Shown here in pieces: positions 9,411-18,157 of a stretch of DNA of 64,000 nt. A model generated the notes under the pieces. The model was not told where the DNA came from, searched no databases, and was given only the letters and a program-made list of their open reading frames with translations. How positions within the stretch are numbered: position 1 is the first letter of the stretch; every line of letters begins with the position of its first letter. The translations under genes were made by a program, and so were the position numbers. The DNA comes from Lepiota brunneoincarnata. Taxonomy: Eukaryota; Basidiomycota; Agaricomycetes; Agaricales; Agaricaceae. The DNA lies in assembly GCA_023014365.1 (NCBI GenBank), contig JAEBUN010000006.1:1-64000 (forward strand), written 5' to 3'.

Positions 9411-10974
9411 CGTTCTTGCATGAAGAGGTCTGCCCCTGGGCCTGACCATGTTATGTGGTCATACCTGAATGACATTGTGGCGGACCAAGCATCCTGCCGC
9501 ATATTCATCAATCTCACCAATGCCTGCCTGATAGCAGGGCATTGGCCGGATTACTTCAAAGAGTCTAACTCGGTGGTCATACCTAAACTGGGGAAGCCCT
9601 CTTACTCTACACCCAAGGCCTTTAGGCCGATTGTGTTGTTGAACATGCTGGGTAAGCTTGTGGAGAAGATGATCTCCAACCGCCTCCAATTTGACTGCGT
9701 CAAGTGGGGGGTGTTTCATCCCAACCAGGTTGGTGGAATTCACCAGAAGTCCACTGATGATGCCGGGTTGATCCTCACCCATCTCATTTGTGTGGGGTGG
9801 GCTCGGGGGCTGCAAACAAGTGTTGTCACTTTTGACATTGCTCAGTTCTTCCCTTTGCTGAATCATGATATGATTCCGACAGTTCTATCACGGTCAGGGT
9901 TCGCGCAAGAGTTGGTGTGATTCTTTGGCTCTTACCTGGTCAGGAGGTCTACTACTTACTTGTGGAACTCCTTCCAGTCAGACCCCAGGCAGGCGGATGT
10001 GGGCATGGGGCAGGGCTCGGCTCTGTCCCTGGTCTTGTTGGCCTTGTATCTCGCCCCTCTGGTTTATCTTTACTACCAGAGAACCCCTGGTCTCAGCGTT
10101 GACATGCTCTCGTATGTCAATGACAGGACCCTTATAGTTCAGACCAAGACTTGGGAGGACAATGTATCTGCCCTGCAGGCGGCTTACCGCTGCGTGCATG
10201 GGCTCTTTGACTCTTTCAGCCTCACACTTGAGCATACCAAGTCAGAGGTCTTCCACTTCTCTCAGAATCTGAGGGATGCCAACCCGCCCATTGACCTGGG
10301 CTTCCACCCATACATGGGGGATACCCCTCTGAAGCCCAAGCTGTTTTGGCAGTACTTGGGTTTCTATTTCGACCGTGCTCTCACTTTTTGCGAGCATGTA
10401 CATTACTATTCTACCAAGGCGTTCTCCATGGTTGGTGTGATGGGGATGCTTGGCAATTCAACCCGGGGGCTGCTTCCTGACCAGAAGCGCCTCCTCTACC
10501 TGTCCTGCATGGTGCCTATAGCCACGTACGGATTCCGTATGTGGTATCATGAGGATTTCCGTAATAAGGGGATCCTCAAGATGTTCAACTCCATGCAGCG
10601 GCGCGCTGCTAACTGGATCATCGGTGCATTCCGCACATCCCCCTCCAGGGGGACAGAGGCTCTCGCAGGCCTTCTGCCCTTCTGGTTGCATCTCAAGAAG
10701 CTGGCCTCCCAAACAATATTCTGGGTTACCACACTTGCGGCGAATCACCCACTTCAGCCCTTGCTGGGCCACAAGTTCAGGGGGAGCACTACAGCGCACC
10801 CTCACTCTATTTCTTCTCTCACCCCGGCGCTTCAGCCCAAGGTGAAGAGTGGTCTCATGGAGGTACAGGATGTACTTCTGCAGCTCACTGAGTCATTCAG
10901 CCTGTTTGCGGACGAGAACAGGCCAGGTCTCCGACTTTTGGACCGCTTTTTGGAGTGGATCAAGTTCATGCTTT
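9411..10974 (+). pseudogene. L2 ORF2 part 1: reverse transcriptase and connection region (dead)
   Basis: RT motifs are visible: VVIPKLGKPSYSTPKAFRPI, motif A SVVTFDIAQFFPLLNH, motif B GQGSALSLVLLALYL and motif C MLSYVNDR, where YVDD has become YVND. A TGA at 9918-9920 splits the frame; 9960-10974 is open and continues into the RNase H-like region. The frame is cut at 10974 by element A and resumes at 18824. The first Asp of the catalytic pair is lost, so this copy cannot reverse-transcribe. Confidence 0.9.
10970..10974 (+). repeat. 5 bp TSD of element A (GCTTT), left
   Basis: GCTTT before the LTR and again at 18819-18823 after the other LTR. The L2 reading frame (FLEWIKFML) rejoins TVDPEG when the element and one copy are removed. 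The minus-strand paralogue at 24050-23900 confirms this (FLEQIKFMLNTVDPEG). Confidence 0.95.
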
Positions 10975-11635
10975 TGTTAGAGCCGGTGCGGGTCGGAACC
11001 GAAGCGGAGGGTCGGGGTGGTATCCTTGGTATAAGGTAACCGGGGGACGGGACGACGTCAGTACGTAGACGGCGGGACCAAGGTGGAGTACTTCGGGCGG
11101 AGAGTGGACTTGCGGCCTCAGCTTATGTGCTGTGCCCTCCTACTGTCCGAGTCCGTATTTCAGGAAGTCGGGGCCGAAGCGGAGTGAGGCAGAGAGAGAG
11201 GAGGATAGGGAACAAGGGACTGGTCCGCTGCTCGATTCGATTATCAGACTGAGGAGTACAAGCCAAGTGCCTACGGTATATATACTACTAGCTCGACGAA
11301 TGATGACTCGTACTGACTACGTGCGGAGCGAAGCGGAGACCCATATGGTTACAAGCGGATTACGAATAATTTCGAATGGAATGGAGACCGGTACGGGTAT
11401 GGAGACTGGTAACGTATTCTGATTACGGACGGAGAATGGAGAACTGGACAATGGGAGCACCGAGGGTCAGGTGGTCATGGCACGTGTAGAGGTAGGTCGC
11501 GTGATCGGGGCGAAGGGTTGCGGTCGGAGCCAGTCGGGGCCGAGTCGGAGGGCATAGGGTTGTCGTGTGGAGCACACGTGGAGTCGAGAAGCCGAAGCCT
11601 AATGGTTAAGCTCTAGGTTTGGTGTGGATATGACA
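10975..11635 (-). repeat. 3' LTR of element A (661 bp)
   Basis: TG...CA ends (plus strand TGTTAGAGCC ... GGATATGACA). Differs from its partner at 18158-18818 by five substitutions seen by eye, all at CpG dinucleotides (CG in one LTR, TG or CA in the other). Confidence 0.95.
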
Positions 11636-11655
11636 GTGCCCCCCCTTTAGGGCCG
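11636..11655 (-). other. Polypurine tract of element A
   Basis: On the minus strand CCCTAAAGGGGGGGCAC directly precedes the LTR. It lies inside the intergenic promoter region of the antisense gene, so the plus-strand primer and the aORF promoter share about 130 bp. Confidence 0.7.
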
Positions 11656-11708
11656 AGCCTCGAGGCCCAAGGCGGTCTAGACCGGGGCCCACCGGAAAAT
11701 TCCACGAG

Positions 11709-11720
11709 GGTATAAAAAAA
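11709..11720 (+). promoter_or_regulatory. TATA box of the antisense gene aORF-A
   Basis: GGGTATAAAAAAAG about 55 bp upstream of the ATG at 11770. The equivalents GGGTATAAAAAAC (copy B, minus strand) and GGGTATAAAAACGG (A2, 34324-34336) are at the same distance. Conservation in all three copies supports a dedicated RNA polymerase II promoter. Confidence 0.7.
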
Positions 11721-11769
11721 GGGTGAACTGATTCGAATTTGAGAGGACACAACTTGACCTCCTACCCCC

Positions 11770-12855
11770 ATGAGCAGACAACCATCCCGTCAACCGACCG
11801 CTACGGAGCGCAAGGCGCGATTACTGAGAGAGAAGGCGGAGCGAGAGGAACGAGAGCGGCTCGAAATCGAGAGGCTAGAAGAAGAGGAACGGCGAGAGGA
11901 GGAGGAGCGGCGGCTGGCAATAGAACGCCAAGAGGAGGAGCGACGGCGGCTCATAGAGCTGCGCCAGCGACAAGCGGAAGAGCGCGCGAAGGAGCGATAT
12001 GCGGAGGAGATCAGGAGGCAGCAAGAGGAAACCGCCGAGGCAGAGCGTTGGGCGATTTGGGCCCGACTCATTGCGACGACCACAGGGGCCTCGTCGAGCC
12101 GTCTGTCGGAAGACCCGATGCAAGTAGATACGGAGGAGTCGGATTCCGAATATACGGATAGGGATGAGGCGAGGGACGAGGAGGAAGAGGGGGAGGAGGA
12201 CTCCGGGGATTCAGGGGGTAAGGGTAAGGGGAAGGCAAAGGCGAGGGCGGCCCCGCGATGGGGCCATGCGCACGTATTCGGGGGCGAGAATCCCTGCTGG
12301 AGGTGCCAGCGAGACGGGGCCCCATGTGAGGTGGCCGGCGGGTAAGTCATTTTGGAGGATTTCTGGACTACATACTGATAGTTTCTTAGTAACACCAGGA
12401 GTTGCCGTCGGTGCAGCAAAATGAAAAAACGGTGCGGGGGTCAAGAGGAGATGGAGCCGAGCGGGGCCGGTGGTTTGTCGGGCCAGCAATTCGAAGGTGA
12501 GTAAGGAATCCTGTATTATGATGGATGCCAATTGATGGACCTTGTAGAGTTGAAACGGCTCATCGAAGAAAGGCACCAGGAGACCGTCAAGAAAATCTAC
12601 ACCCTGGAGGTGCGAATTGAGCGGTCCATCGCTCGGTTGGGGGAAAAGGTCGACAAGATGGGGTCGCTTGCTGGCCGCTACGAGCAACTACGGCGTTGGG
12701 AGGCTCAGGTGGACGGAAATTGGTCGAGTGGAAATTTTTCGGAGACGGAGGGTTCGGAGGGGAGTGTCGGGCCCGCTTCGGAGGAGGAGGTGCAGGATTT
12801 GATGGAAGAAGTGAATGGGTCGCCCGGGCTCTCTGGAGACGACACCGATAGGTAG
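11770..12855 (+). CDS. aORF-A: spliced antisense Zn(II)2Cys6 coiled-coil protein of a Ty3/gypsy element
   Basis: Three exons: 11770-12341, 12390-12496 and 12548-12855. Introns of 48 and 51 bp have GTAAGT/TTAG and GTGAGT/GTAG ends. The joined frame codes 328 residues. Residues 1-105 are a highly charged Arg/Glu coiled coil (REKAEREERERLEIER). About 118-165 are Asp/Glu/Ser-rich, followed by a Gly/Lys stretch. Cys176, 179, 186, 196, 199 and 206 give C-x2-C-x6-C-x9-C-x2-C-x6-C, the fungal binuclear zinc cluster, with basic residues SKMKKRC in the second half. A second coiled coil (LEVRIERSIARLGEKVDKM) and an acidic tail follow. The first intron falls between the two halves of the cluster. The zinc-cluster family is known for DNA-binding transcription factors; that this protein binds DNA, perhaps its own LTR, is inference. 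I do not recognise a named gene. Confidence 0.87.
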
Positions 12856-12930
12856 TTGTACGGGGTTGTTTTTTTTTTTTTGGTTTGTTTAATACATGGT
12901 TGTTTCTTGGTGCGATGTGTGGTCAGTAAC

Positions 12931-15900
12931 TCAAAGTGAGTGAAGAGGACCAGGCTTTGCAGGGTAAGAGGAATGAAAAGCCTCTACGAGATCTATAGCA
13001 TGTTCAAGCTCGGTGGCTGGCAACCACGAGGACTCTTCTTCAGTGTCTTCGTAACCTAACCAGATGACTTTATAGAGGAGCTTGCACGCGCGGCGCCGAT
13101 CGATCTTAGAGTCGACGATGCGGGCAATCTCGTATTCTGGTTCACCGTCAATGGAAACCGGCGCGGGCGGCGGATCCGATCGGGCGGGTATGGTGTTAGG
13201 TGTGGCTGGTTCGAGCATGGAAACATGGAAGACTGGGTGTACTCCACGCATGGAGTCGGGAAGTCGGAGTGTAAGGGAGTGAGTACCTGCTTGTGCAATG
13301 ATCTCATAAGGCCCAAGGTACTTTTCGGAGAGTTTTTTGGAGGGACGGGTGGTGCAGAAGAATTGGGCTTTCACGAATACCTTTTGTCCAACCTTGAAGT
13401 CCAGGGCGGGGAGTCGGCGGGCGTCGGCGGAGGTCTGATAACGTTGCTGGGCTAGCGCTATTTCGGACTTCAGGGTGGTATGTAGGTCGTCGAGATCAAC
13501 AGCAAAATGGCGGGCCCGGGCGGAGGCAAGATCGCGTTCAGGATGAACTGTGATGTTCGGATGGTATCCTTTATTAGCAAAGAATGGGGAGATACCGGTG
13601 GTGGCACTAGGAGCGTTGTTGTAAGCAAACTCAGCTAGGGGTAGTAATTCGGACCAATTGTCCTGTTGGTAGTTACAATAGACCCGAAGGTATTGTTCGA
13701 GGGTCTGGTTGGTGTGTTCCGTTTGTCCGTCGCCTTCTGGATGGTAGCCCGAGGTGAAATGTAGCTTCATGTCAAGGGCTTGTCCCAATGAGCGGAAGAA
13801 GTGGGAGACGAATTCGGAGCCGCGGTCGGAGGTAACATGTTCGGGTACGCCGTGCTTGGAGAAGACGTGGAGGACGAATAGGCGGGCGAGGTCGGAGGAG
13901 GTGACGGTATCATAAGTCGGGATGAAGAGGGATTGCTTGGTGAGTCTGTCAACGATTACCAGGATGGCGTCATAGCCGGAGGAGGCGGGAAGTTTTTCGA
14001 TGAAGTCCATGGAGATTGAATTCCAAGGGCGTTCGGGGATGGGGAGTTGCTTAAGGAGACCGTAGGGGCAATGGCGCTGGGGTTTAGACCTCATACAGGT
14101 GACGCAAGACTTACAGAAATCCTTGACAAAGGTGCGGACGCTAGGCCAGGTGTATTCGCGCCGGATGAGTTCCAGCGTTTTATTCTGACCGAAGTGGCCG
14201 GCTAGGACGTGATCATGCTTGTACTGGAGGACCCGAAGTCGGAGATTGTCGGTGTCAGGGACGTAGATTCTGTCGTCTAAGAGGAGGAAACCTTTATCAT
14301 TAACTGACCAACGGCCTTCTGGGCTGGCAAGATGGGCGGAAGCGGTCGGATCCGCTGGTAGGGCGGCGAGGATATCGCGGTGTAGCTGATCGAGGTCCAT
14401 GACTACAGCTGCGCGAAGGGAAGGGGCGTAAAGAGTGGTGGCACGGACGGAGGCCGCGAGCTGTTCGTGAGTGAACACAGGCCGGAAGTTGTGCGGGTTG
14501 ACTGATGCATAGTCGCTATTCCCCCCTTTAGGGTAGACATCCCATCGTCTAGTTAGGGCGTCAGGCTTGGTGCCGAGGCGGCCGGGTCGGAAACGGATGA
14601 CGAGGTGGAATTGGGATAGGAACTCGGACCAACGAGCTTGGCGGCGAGTCAGGATCTTGGTGGTGCAGAAGTATTCGAGGTTCTTGTGGTCAGTGACCAC
14701 ATCAATAGCAAGGGGGGCACCTTCGAGATAGTGCCGCCAGATGCGAAAGGCTTCGAATATCGCCAGGAGTTCCTTGTCGTGAGTGTCATAGTTGAGTTCG
14801 GCCGTGTTAAAGGTGCGGGAATGGAATGCAACGGGATGGACCTCCCCATCGTCGGTGACGATAGAGAGGATTGCCGCAAGGGCGTAGTCGGAGGCGTCGG
14901 TCTCGACAATGATCTGAGCGTCGGGGACCCAAGGAGTGAGGACGGGGGCGGAGATAAATGCTTCCTTCAGGGAGTTAAAGGCCTCGCGACAATCATCAGT
15001 AAAATTCCACTTCACGTCTTTGCGGGTGAGGCGAGTGAGCGGAACGACGATGTCGGAGTATCCGTGAATGAAGCGACAGTAGAAATTGGCGAAGCCTAGG
15101 AAGGACTGGATGTCCTTGACTTTCTTAGGCTCAGGCCACTCCTGGATGGTCTTGACCTTAGATTGGTCCATTCGGAGGCCGTCGGGGGAGAGAATGTAGC
15201 CGAGATATTCCACTGTGTCAGAGTGGAACTGGCATTTGTCAGGGCGGGCGTATAGACCGTGTTGGCGGAGCCGCTTGAGGACCTCCTTGACTTGGTCACG
15301 ATGGATACTATGGTTGTCGGAGTATATCAGAATGTCGTCAAGGTAGATAGTAACGCAGACGTCGAGCATGTCCTTGAATATATCGTTCATGAACCGCTGG
15401 AAGGTGGCGGGGGCATTGGTGAGGCCGAAAGGCATAACCATCCATTCGAAGGAGCCGTAGCGGGTCCGAAAGGCGGTCTTCCATTCGTCGCCGTCAGCAA
15501 TGCGGACAAGATGGTAGGCGTGGCGGAGGTCGATCTTGGTATATACGCGAGCTTTGCGAGGGGAGTCTAAGAGGTCGGAGATGAGCGGAAGGGGATAGCG
15601 GTCCTTCTTGGTGATACGGTTGAGACCTCTAAAATCAACGCATAAGCGGAGGGAGCCGTCCTTTTTCTTGACGAAGAGGACCGGGGCTCCATGAGGGGAA
15701 GTGGAGGGGCGGATGAAACCAATAGATAAATGTTCGTCAATAAAATCACGTAGAGCTCCAAGCTCCGATTGTGAAAGGGAGTAAATGGTACCGACTGGAG
15801 GCTGACCGCCATCCTCTAGGTTAATCTGGAGGTCGTAAGGGCGGTGTGGAGCAAGTGTGTCAGCACGCGATTTACTGAAAACGTCAGCGAACTCGTGGTA

Positions 15901-16737
15901 TTCCTCGGGGATAGACGAGAGGTCAGGCGGTTCCTCGGAGACAGAAGAGGACGCGGCCGATGCGGAGGCGGCGGAAAGATTTATTCGGAATTGTTGGGAG
16001 CCAGGGAGCTTGGCAGCGCGGATAAAGGCAGGAGCGTTTATCAAGGAGATGTGCGGTTTCGCAAGGGGGACAGATTGGGACGAGGTCCCGGACAGGGGTG
16101 GTGAACCTAGGTCAGGAGAGTCAGGGGCGGCCATAGGCGGAGCCGATGCGGGTGCGACGCAGGTAGAGACGGAAGCAGGATTCTCGAGTAGGGATGGCCG
16201 GAAAGTAATACTGCCCAAAGCCCAGTCAATCAACGGATTGTAGCGGGTGAGCCAGTTGTGTCCTAAGACCACAGAACAGGAAGAGTCGAGCCGGGTGACA
16301 TAAGTGTCCAAAATGATAGATTCACCGGAGGGGAAAGATACAGGCAGTTGCGCAAGCTCCGTAATGTAGGCATTTGAGGTCCCATCAAATAACCGAAGTT
16401 CAATAGCCGGAATGGACGCGGTTGGAATACTATGAGAACGAACAAAAGATGAGTCCACAAAACAGTGAGTAGAACCACTATCAACAAGGGCTTTGAAAGG
16501 AGAAAGAGAAGAGAAGTCAGAACTAACTACATTGTCCGTTGTAGAAAGCGGGTCTGAAGCGGAGAGTACGGAAGCGGAGACAGAAGATACAGAAGTAATT
16601 AAAGGAGAAGTTAATGTGATATGAAAGGAGTTCGGGTCGGAAAGAGCGGACGCATTGAGACGGAAACTCTCTGGAGCACAGCAGAGTTCAATGCAATCCT
16701 CAGTCTGTGCAGAGGCCTGAGGACCGCCGACTATTTT
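12931..16737 (-). CDS. Pol polyprotein of element A (PR-RT-RH-IN-chromodomain), intact
   Basis: About 1,268 residues open without a stop when read from the -1 shift point at the gag stop. Protease DSGST is at about residue 86. RT has YLDD (465-468), RNase H TDAS (about 613-616), and the integrase zinc site HDH...CKSC-VTC. The integrase core is D911 (SMDF), D971 (TSDRGSEF) and E1007 (GQTEHT), a DD35E spacing. A GPY/F module (LGPYEI) and a C-terminal chromodomain (YKVIWLGYEDTEEESSW) follow. There is no own ATG at the frame start; Pol is probably made as a Gag-Pol fusion. All catalytic residues are present. Confidence 0.95.
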   Translation of the reverse strand, partial: KIVGGPQASAQTEDCIELCCAPESFRLNASALSDPNSFHITLTSPLITSVSSVSASVLSASDPLSTTDNVVSSDFSSLSPFKALVDSGSTHCFVDSSFVRSHSIPTASIPAIELRLFDGTSNAYITELAQLPVSFPSGESIILDTYVTRLDSSCSVVLGHNWLTRYNPLIDWALGSITFRPSLLENPASVSTCVAPASAPPMAAPDSPDLGSPPLSGTSSQSVPLAKPHISLINAPAFIRAAKLPGSQQFRINLSAASASAASSSVSEEPPDLSSIPEEYHEFADVFSKSRADTLAPHRPYDLQINLEDGGQPPVGTIYSLSQSELGALRDFIDEHLSIGFIRPSTSPHGAPVLFVKKKDGSLRLCVDFRGLNRITKKDRYPLPLISDLLDSPRKARVYTKIDLRHAYHLVRIADGDEWKTAFRTRYGSFEWMVMPFGLTNAPATFQRFMNDIFKDMLDVCVTIYLDDILIYSDNHSIHRDQVKEVLKRLRQHGLYARPDKCQFHSDTVEYLGYILSPDGLRMDQSKVKTIQEWPEPKKVKDIQSFLGFANFYCRFIHGYSDIVVPLTRLTRKDVKWNFTDDCREAFNSLKEAFISAPVLTPWVPDAQIIVETDASDYALAAILSIVTDDGEVHPVAFHSRTFNTAELNYDTHDKELLAIFEAFRIWRHYLEGAPLAIDVVTDHKNLEYFCTTKILTRRQARWSEFLSQFHLVIRFRPGRLGTKPDALTRRWDVYPKGGNSDYASVNPHNFRPVFTHEQLAASVRATTLYAPSLRAAVVMDLDQLHRDILAALPADPTASAHLASPEGRWSVNDKGFLLLDDRIYVPDTDNLRLRVLQYKHDHVLAGHFGQNKTLELIRREYTWPSVRTFVKDFCKSCVTCMRSKPQRHCPYGLLKQLPIPERPWNSISMDFIEKLPASSGYDAILVIVDRLTKQSLFIPTYDTVTSSDLARLFVLHVFSKHGVPEHVTSDRGSEFVSHFFRSLGQALDMKLHFTSGYHPEGDGQTEHTNQTLEQYLRVYCNYQQDNWSELLPLAEFAYNNAPSATTGISPFFANKGYHPNITVHPERDLASARARHFAVDLDDLHTTLKSEIALAQQRYQTSADARRLPALDFKVGQKVFVKAQFFCTTRPSKKLSEKYLGPYEIIAQAGTHSLTLRLPDSMRGVHPVFHVSMLEPATPNTIPARSDPPPAPVSIDGEPEYEIARIVDSKIDRRRACKLLYKVIWLGYEDTEEESSWLPATELEHAIDLVEAFHSSYPAKPGPLHSL

Positions 16738-16740
16738 TCC
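16731..16740 (-). promoter_or_regulatory. Candidate -1 frameshift site between gag and pol
   Basis: The gag frame ends TCG GAA AAA TAG; a -1 slip on the A5 run reads GGA AAA ATA and enters pol. The string GGAAAAATAG is identical in A2 (39303-39312). It is not a perfect X-XXY-YYZ heptamer, so the mechanism is inference from frame geometry and conservation. Confidence 0.45.
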
Positions 16741-18104
16741 GAGCTCGGGAGAGCCGGCGCGTCTGTCTCGGGGAGCTGAGCCTGTCGGCCTTTAGCCTTG
16801 GCATCAGGGAATTTTTTCTTGTCGCAGTTAGCAGCCCTGTGATTGGGATCTGCGCAGACAAGGCAGAGGTTATTGTCGAAACGTCGTTGACGTTCCTCGG
16901 GGGTTAATTTACCGTCCTTACCAAGTTTACTAGTAAGGTCGGATTTGGGCGGGGCCGATTTCTGACCGGCGGACAGGTTGGGCGGATTGCCCTTGTTATT
17001 ATTGGCAGGCTTGGCGGCAGGTTGCGGGTTGGTCGAGGTGGAAGGGGATGGGTTACCTCCAGGTTTCCTAGAGGTGGTCGGGTCCGAAGCGGCTTTGGCG
17101 CGGGCCTTCTCACGTTGGCGTTCCCAGTAGCGAGCGTCGATCTTCATCGCTGCTGCTCGCATTTCGATGAAGGTGTCGGGCTTGCCGTCGGGCCGATTGG
17201 ACAGAATGTCCTGGATGCGGTCGGGGAGGCCTTTATAGTAGCGGTGACAGAATACTTTGTCACCCCAGCGGAGTTGGCCAGCTAGACGGAGGAAATCGAC
17301 GTTGTAGACGGCGATCTTCTCGTCGTAGCGCATTCGGAGGGAGTCGAGCTGCTCAGCAGCTTCTCCGGTCGGATCCGCGGGACCGAAATTGGTCTGCAGT
17401 TCCAGGGTGAACTGGTCCCAGTCCTCGATCCAGTCGTGTATTATTCCGTGGTTGTCGGCCTCGTCGAGGCCGATTTCGAAGTGTTGCTGTGCCACGCCTG
17501 TGAGGTATGTCAACGCGAAGTTGACCTTGGTGGTGGGGATAGCGAACTGGGCCGGGTTAGTACGGAAATAGAGCCGACATTGGAAGAGGAAGGGTTTGAG
17601 TTTGGCGGGGTCGGAACCTGTAAAGATGTCAGGTTCGCGAGCTTTGGTACGGGGAGATCGAGGAGGCTGTGGGGCTTGAGAGTTCCCACGGCCGTCCATT
17701 TGGTCGGCTATGCGTTGGAAAACTCGGAGTATGAGTCTATCATGGTCGTCTCGGGTGTTGCCAGGTGGGATGTTGTTGTTGTTGTCGCCGTTGTCTGATG
17801 GTTCGTCGTCGCCCGGGGGCCCGTCCCCATTGTCAGGGTAGTCGTCGGGATCACCAGGTTCGCTGGGATCAGGATTGGGGTCGGGGCCGTCGTCGGGGCC
17901 GTCGGGAGTCCGGAATACTGAAGGTTGTATATCTTCAGAGAAACGGTCTGGGGTCGAGGGTGCGATCGATTGTTGGTGAGAGCGAGAAGCCCTCGGGGAG
18001 TCGGGTTGCAGTTCCTCGGAAGGAGGTTGTCGAGTGATGCGTTTGCTACGGCGAGCGGCTGGAGTTACCAGAGTGCGAGTACGGGTAACTGTTCGAGAGA
18101 CCAT
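16731..18104 (-). CDS. Gag of element A, 457 aa with CCHC zinc knuckle
   Basis: ATG at 18104, about 50 bp after the primer site. The N-terminus is basic/Ser-rich, then comes a Pro/Asp/Gly-rich linker (PDGPDDGPDPNPDPSEPG). The retrotransposon capsid region follows (KPFLFQCRLYFRTNP ... YLTGVAQQHFE ... NFGPADP ... YKGLPDRIQDIL). Near the C-terminus CLVCADPNHRAANC (414-427) is a C-x2-C-x4-H-x4-C knuckle for RNA binding. It stops at TAG 16733-16731, where the pol frame begins at -1. No interruption is visible, unlike the A2 copy. Confidence 0.94.
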   Translation of the reverse strand: MVSRTVTRTRTLVTPAARRSKRITRQPPSEELQPDSPRASRSHQQSIAPSTPDRFSEDIQPSVFRTPDGPDDGPDPNPDPSEPGDPDDYPDNGDGPPGDDEPSDNGDNNNNIPPGNTRDDHDRLILRVFQRIADQMDGRGNSQAPQPPRSPRTKAREPDIFTGSDPAKLKPFLFQCRLYFRTNPAQFAIPTTKVNFALTYLTGVAQQHFEIGLDEADNHGIIHDWIEDWDQFTLELQTNFGPADPTGEAAEQLDSLRMRYDEKIAVYNVDFLRLAGQLRWGDKVFCHRYYKGLPDRIQDILSNRPDGKPDTFIEMRAAAMKIDARYWERQREKARAKAASDPTTSRKPGGNPSPSTSTNPQPAAKPANNNKGNPPNLSAGQKSAPPKSDLTSKLGKDGKLTPEERQRRFDNNLCLVCADPNHRAANCDKKKFPDAKAKGRQAQLPETDAPALPSSEK

Positions 18105-18144
18105 GGTTAGAAAAATTCAGAGTGTGGTGGACAGGAGGAGTTTG

Positions 18145-18155
18145 AGTCTGATAAT
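18145..18155 (-). promoter_or_regulatory. Self-type primer-binding site of element A
   Basis: Two bases inside the 5' LTR, the minus strand reads ATTATCAGACT. This is the exact reverse complement of AGTCTGATAAT at 18433-18423 in the LTR, 34 nt downstream of a TATATATA box (18467-18460), where transcription should start. No tRNA-like TGG primer site is seen. Tf1 primes itself with an 11-nt RNA 5' end in this way. Confidence 0.8.
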
Positions 18156-18157
18156 AC

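Noticed and set aside
11790..12419. 209-codon minus-strand Ser/Arg-rich frame opposite aORF-A
   Set aside because: It is the complement of the charged coiled-coil exon; low-complexity composition keeps the opposite frame open. The plus-strand frame has the zinc cluster, introns and TATA box.
14638..15099. Plus-strand 153-codon frame
   Set aside because: Shadow of the pol RT/RNase H region on the minus strand; the same shadow appears in A2 at 37215-37676.
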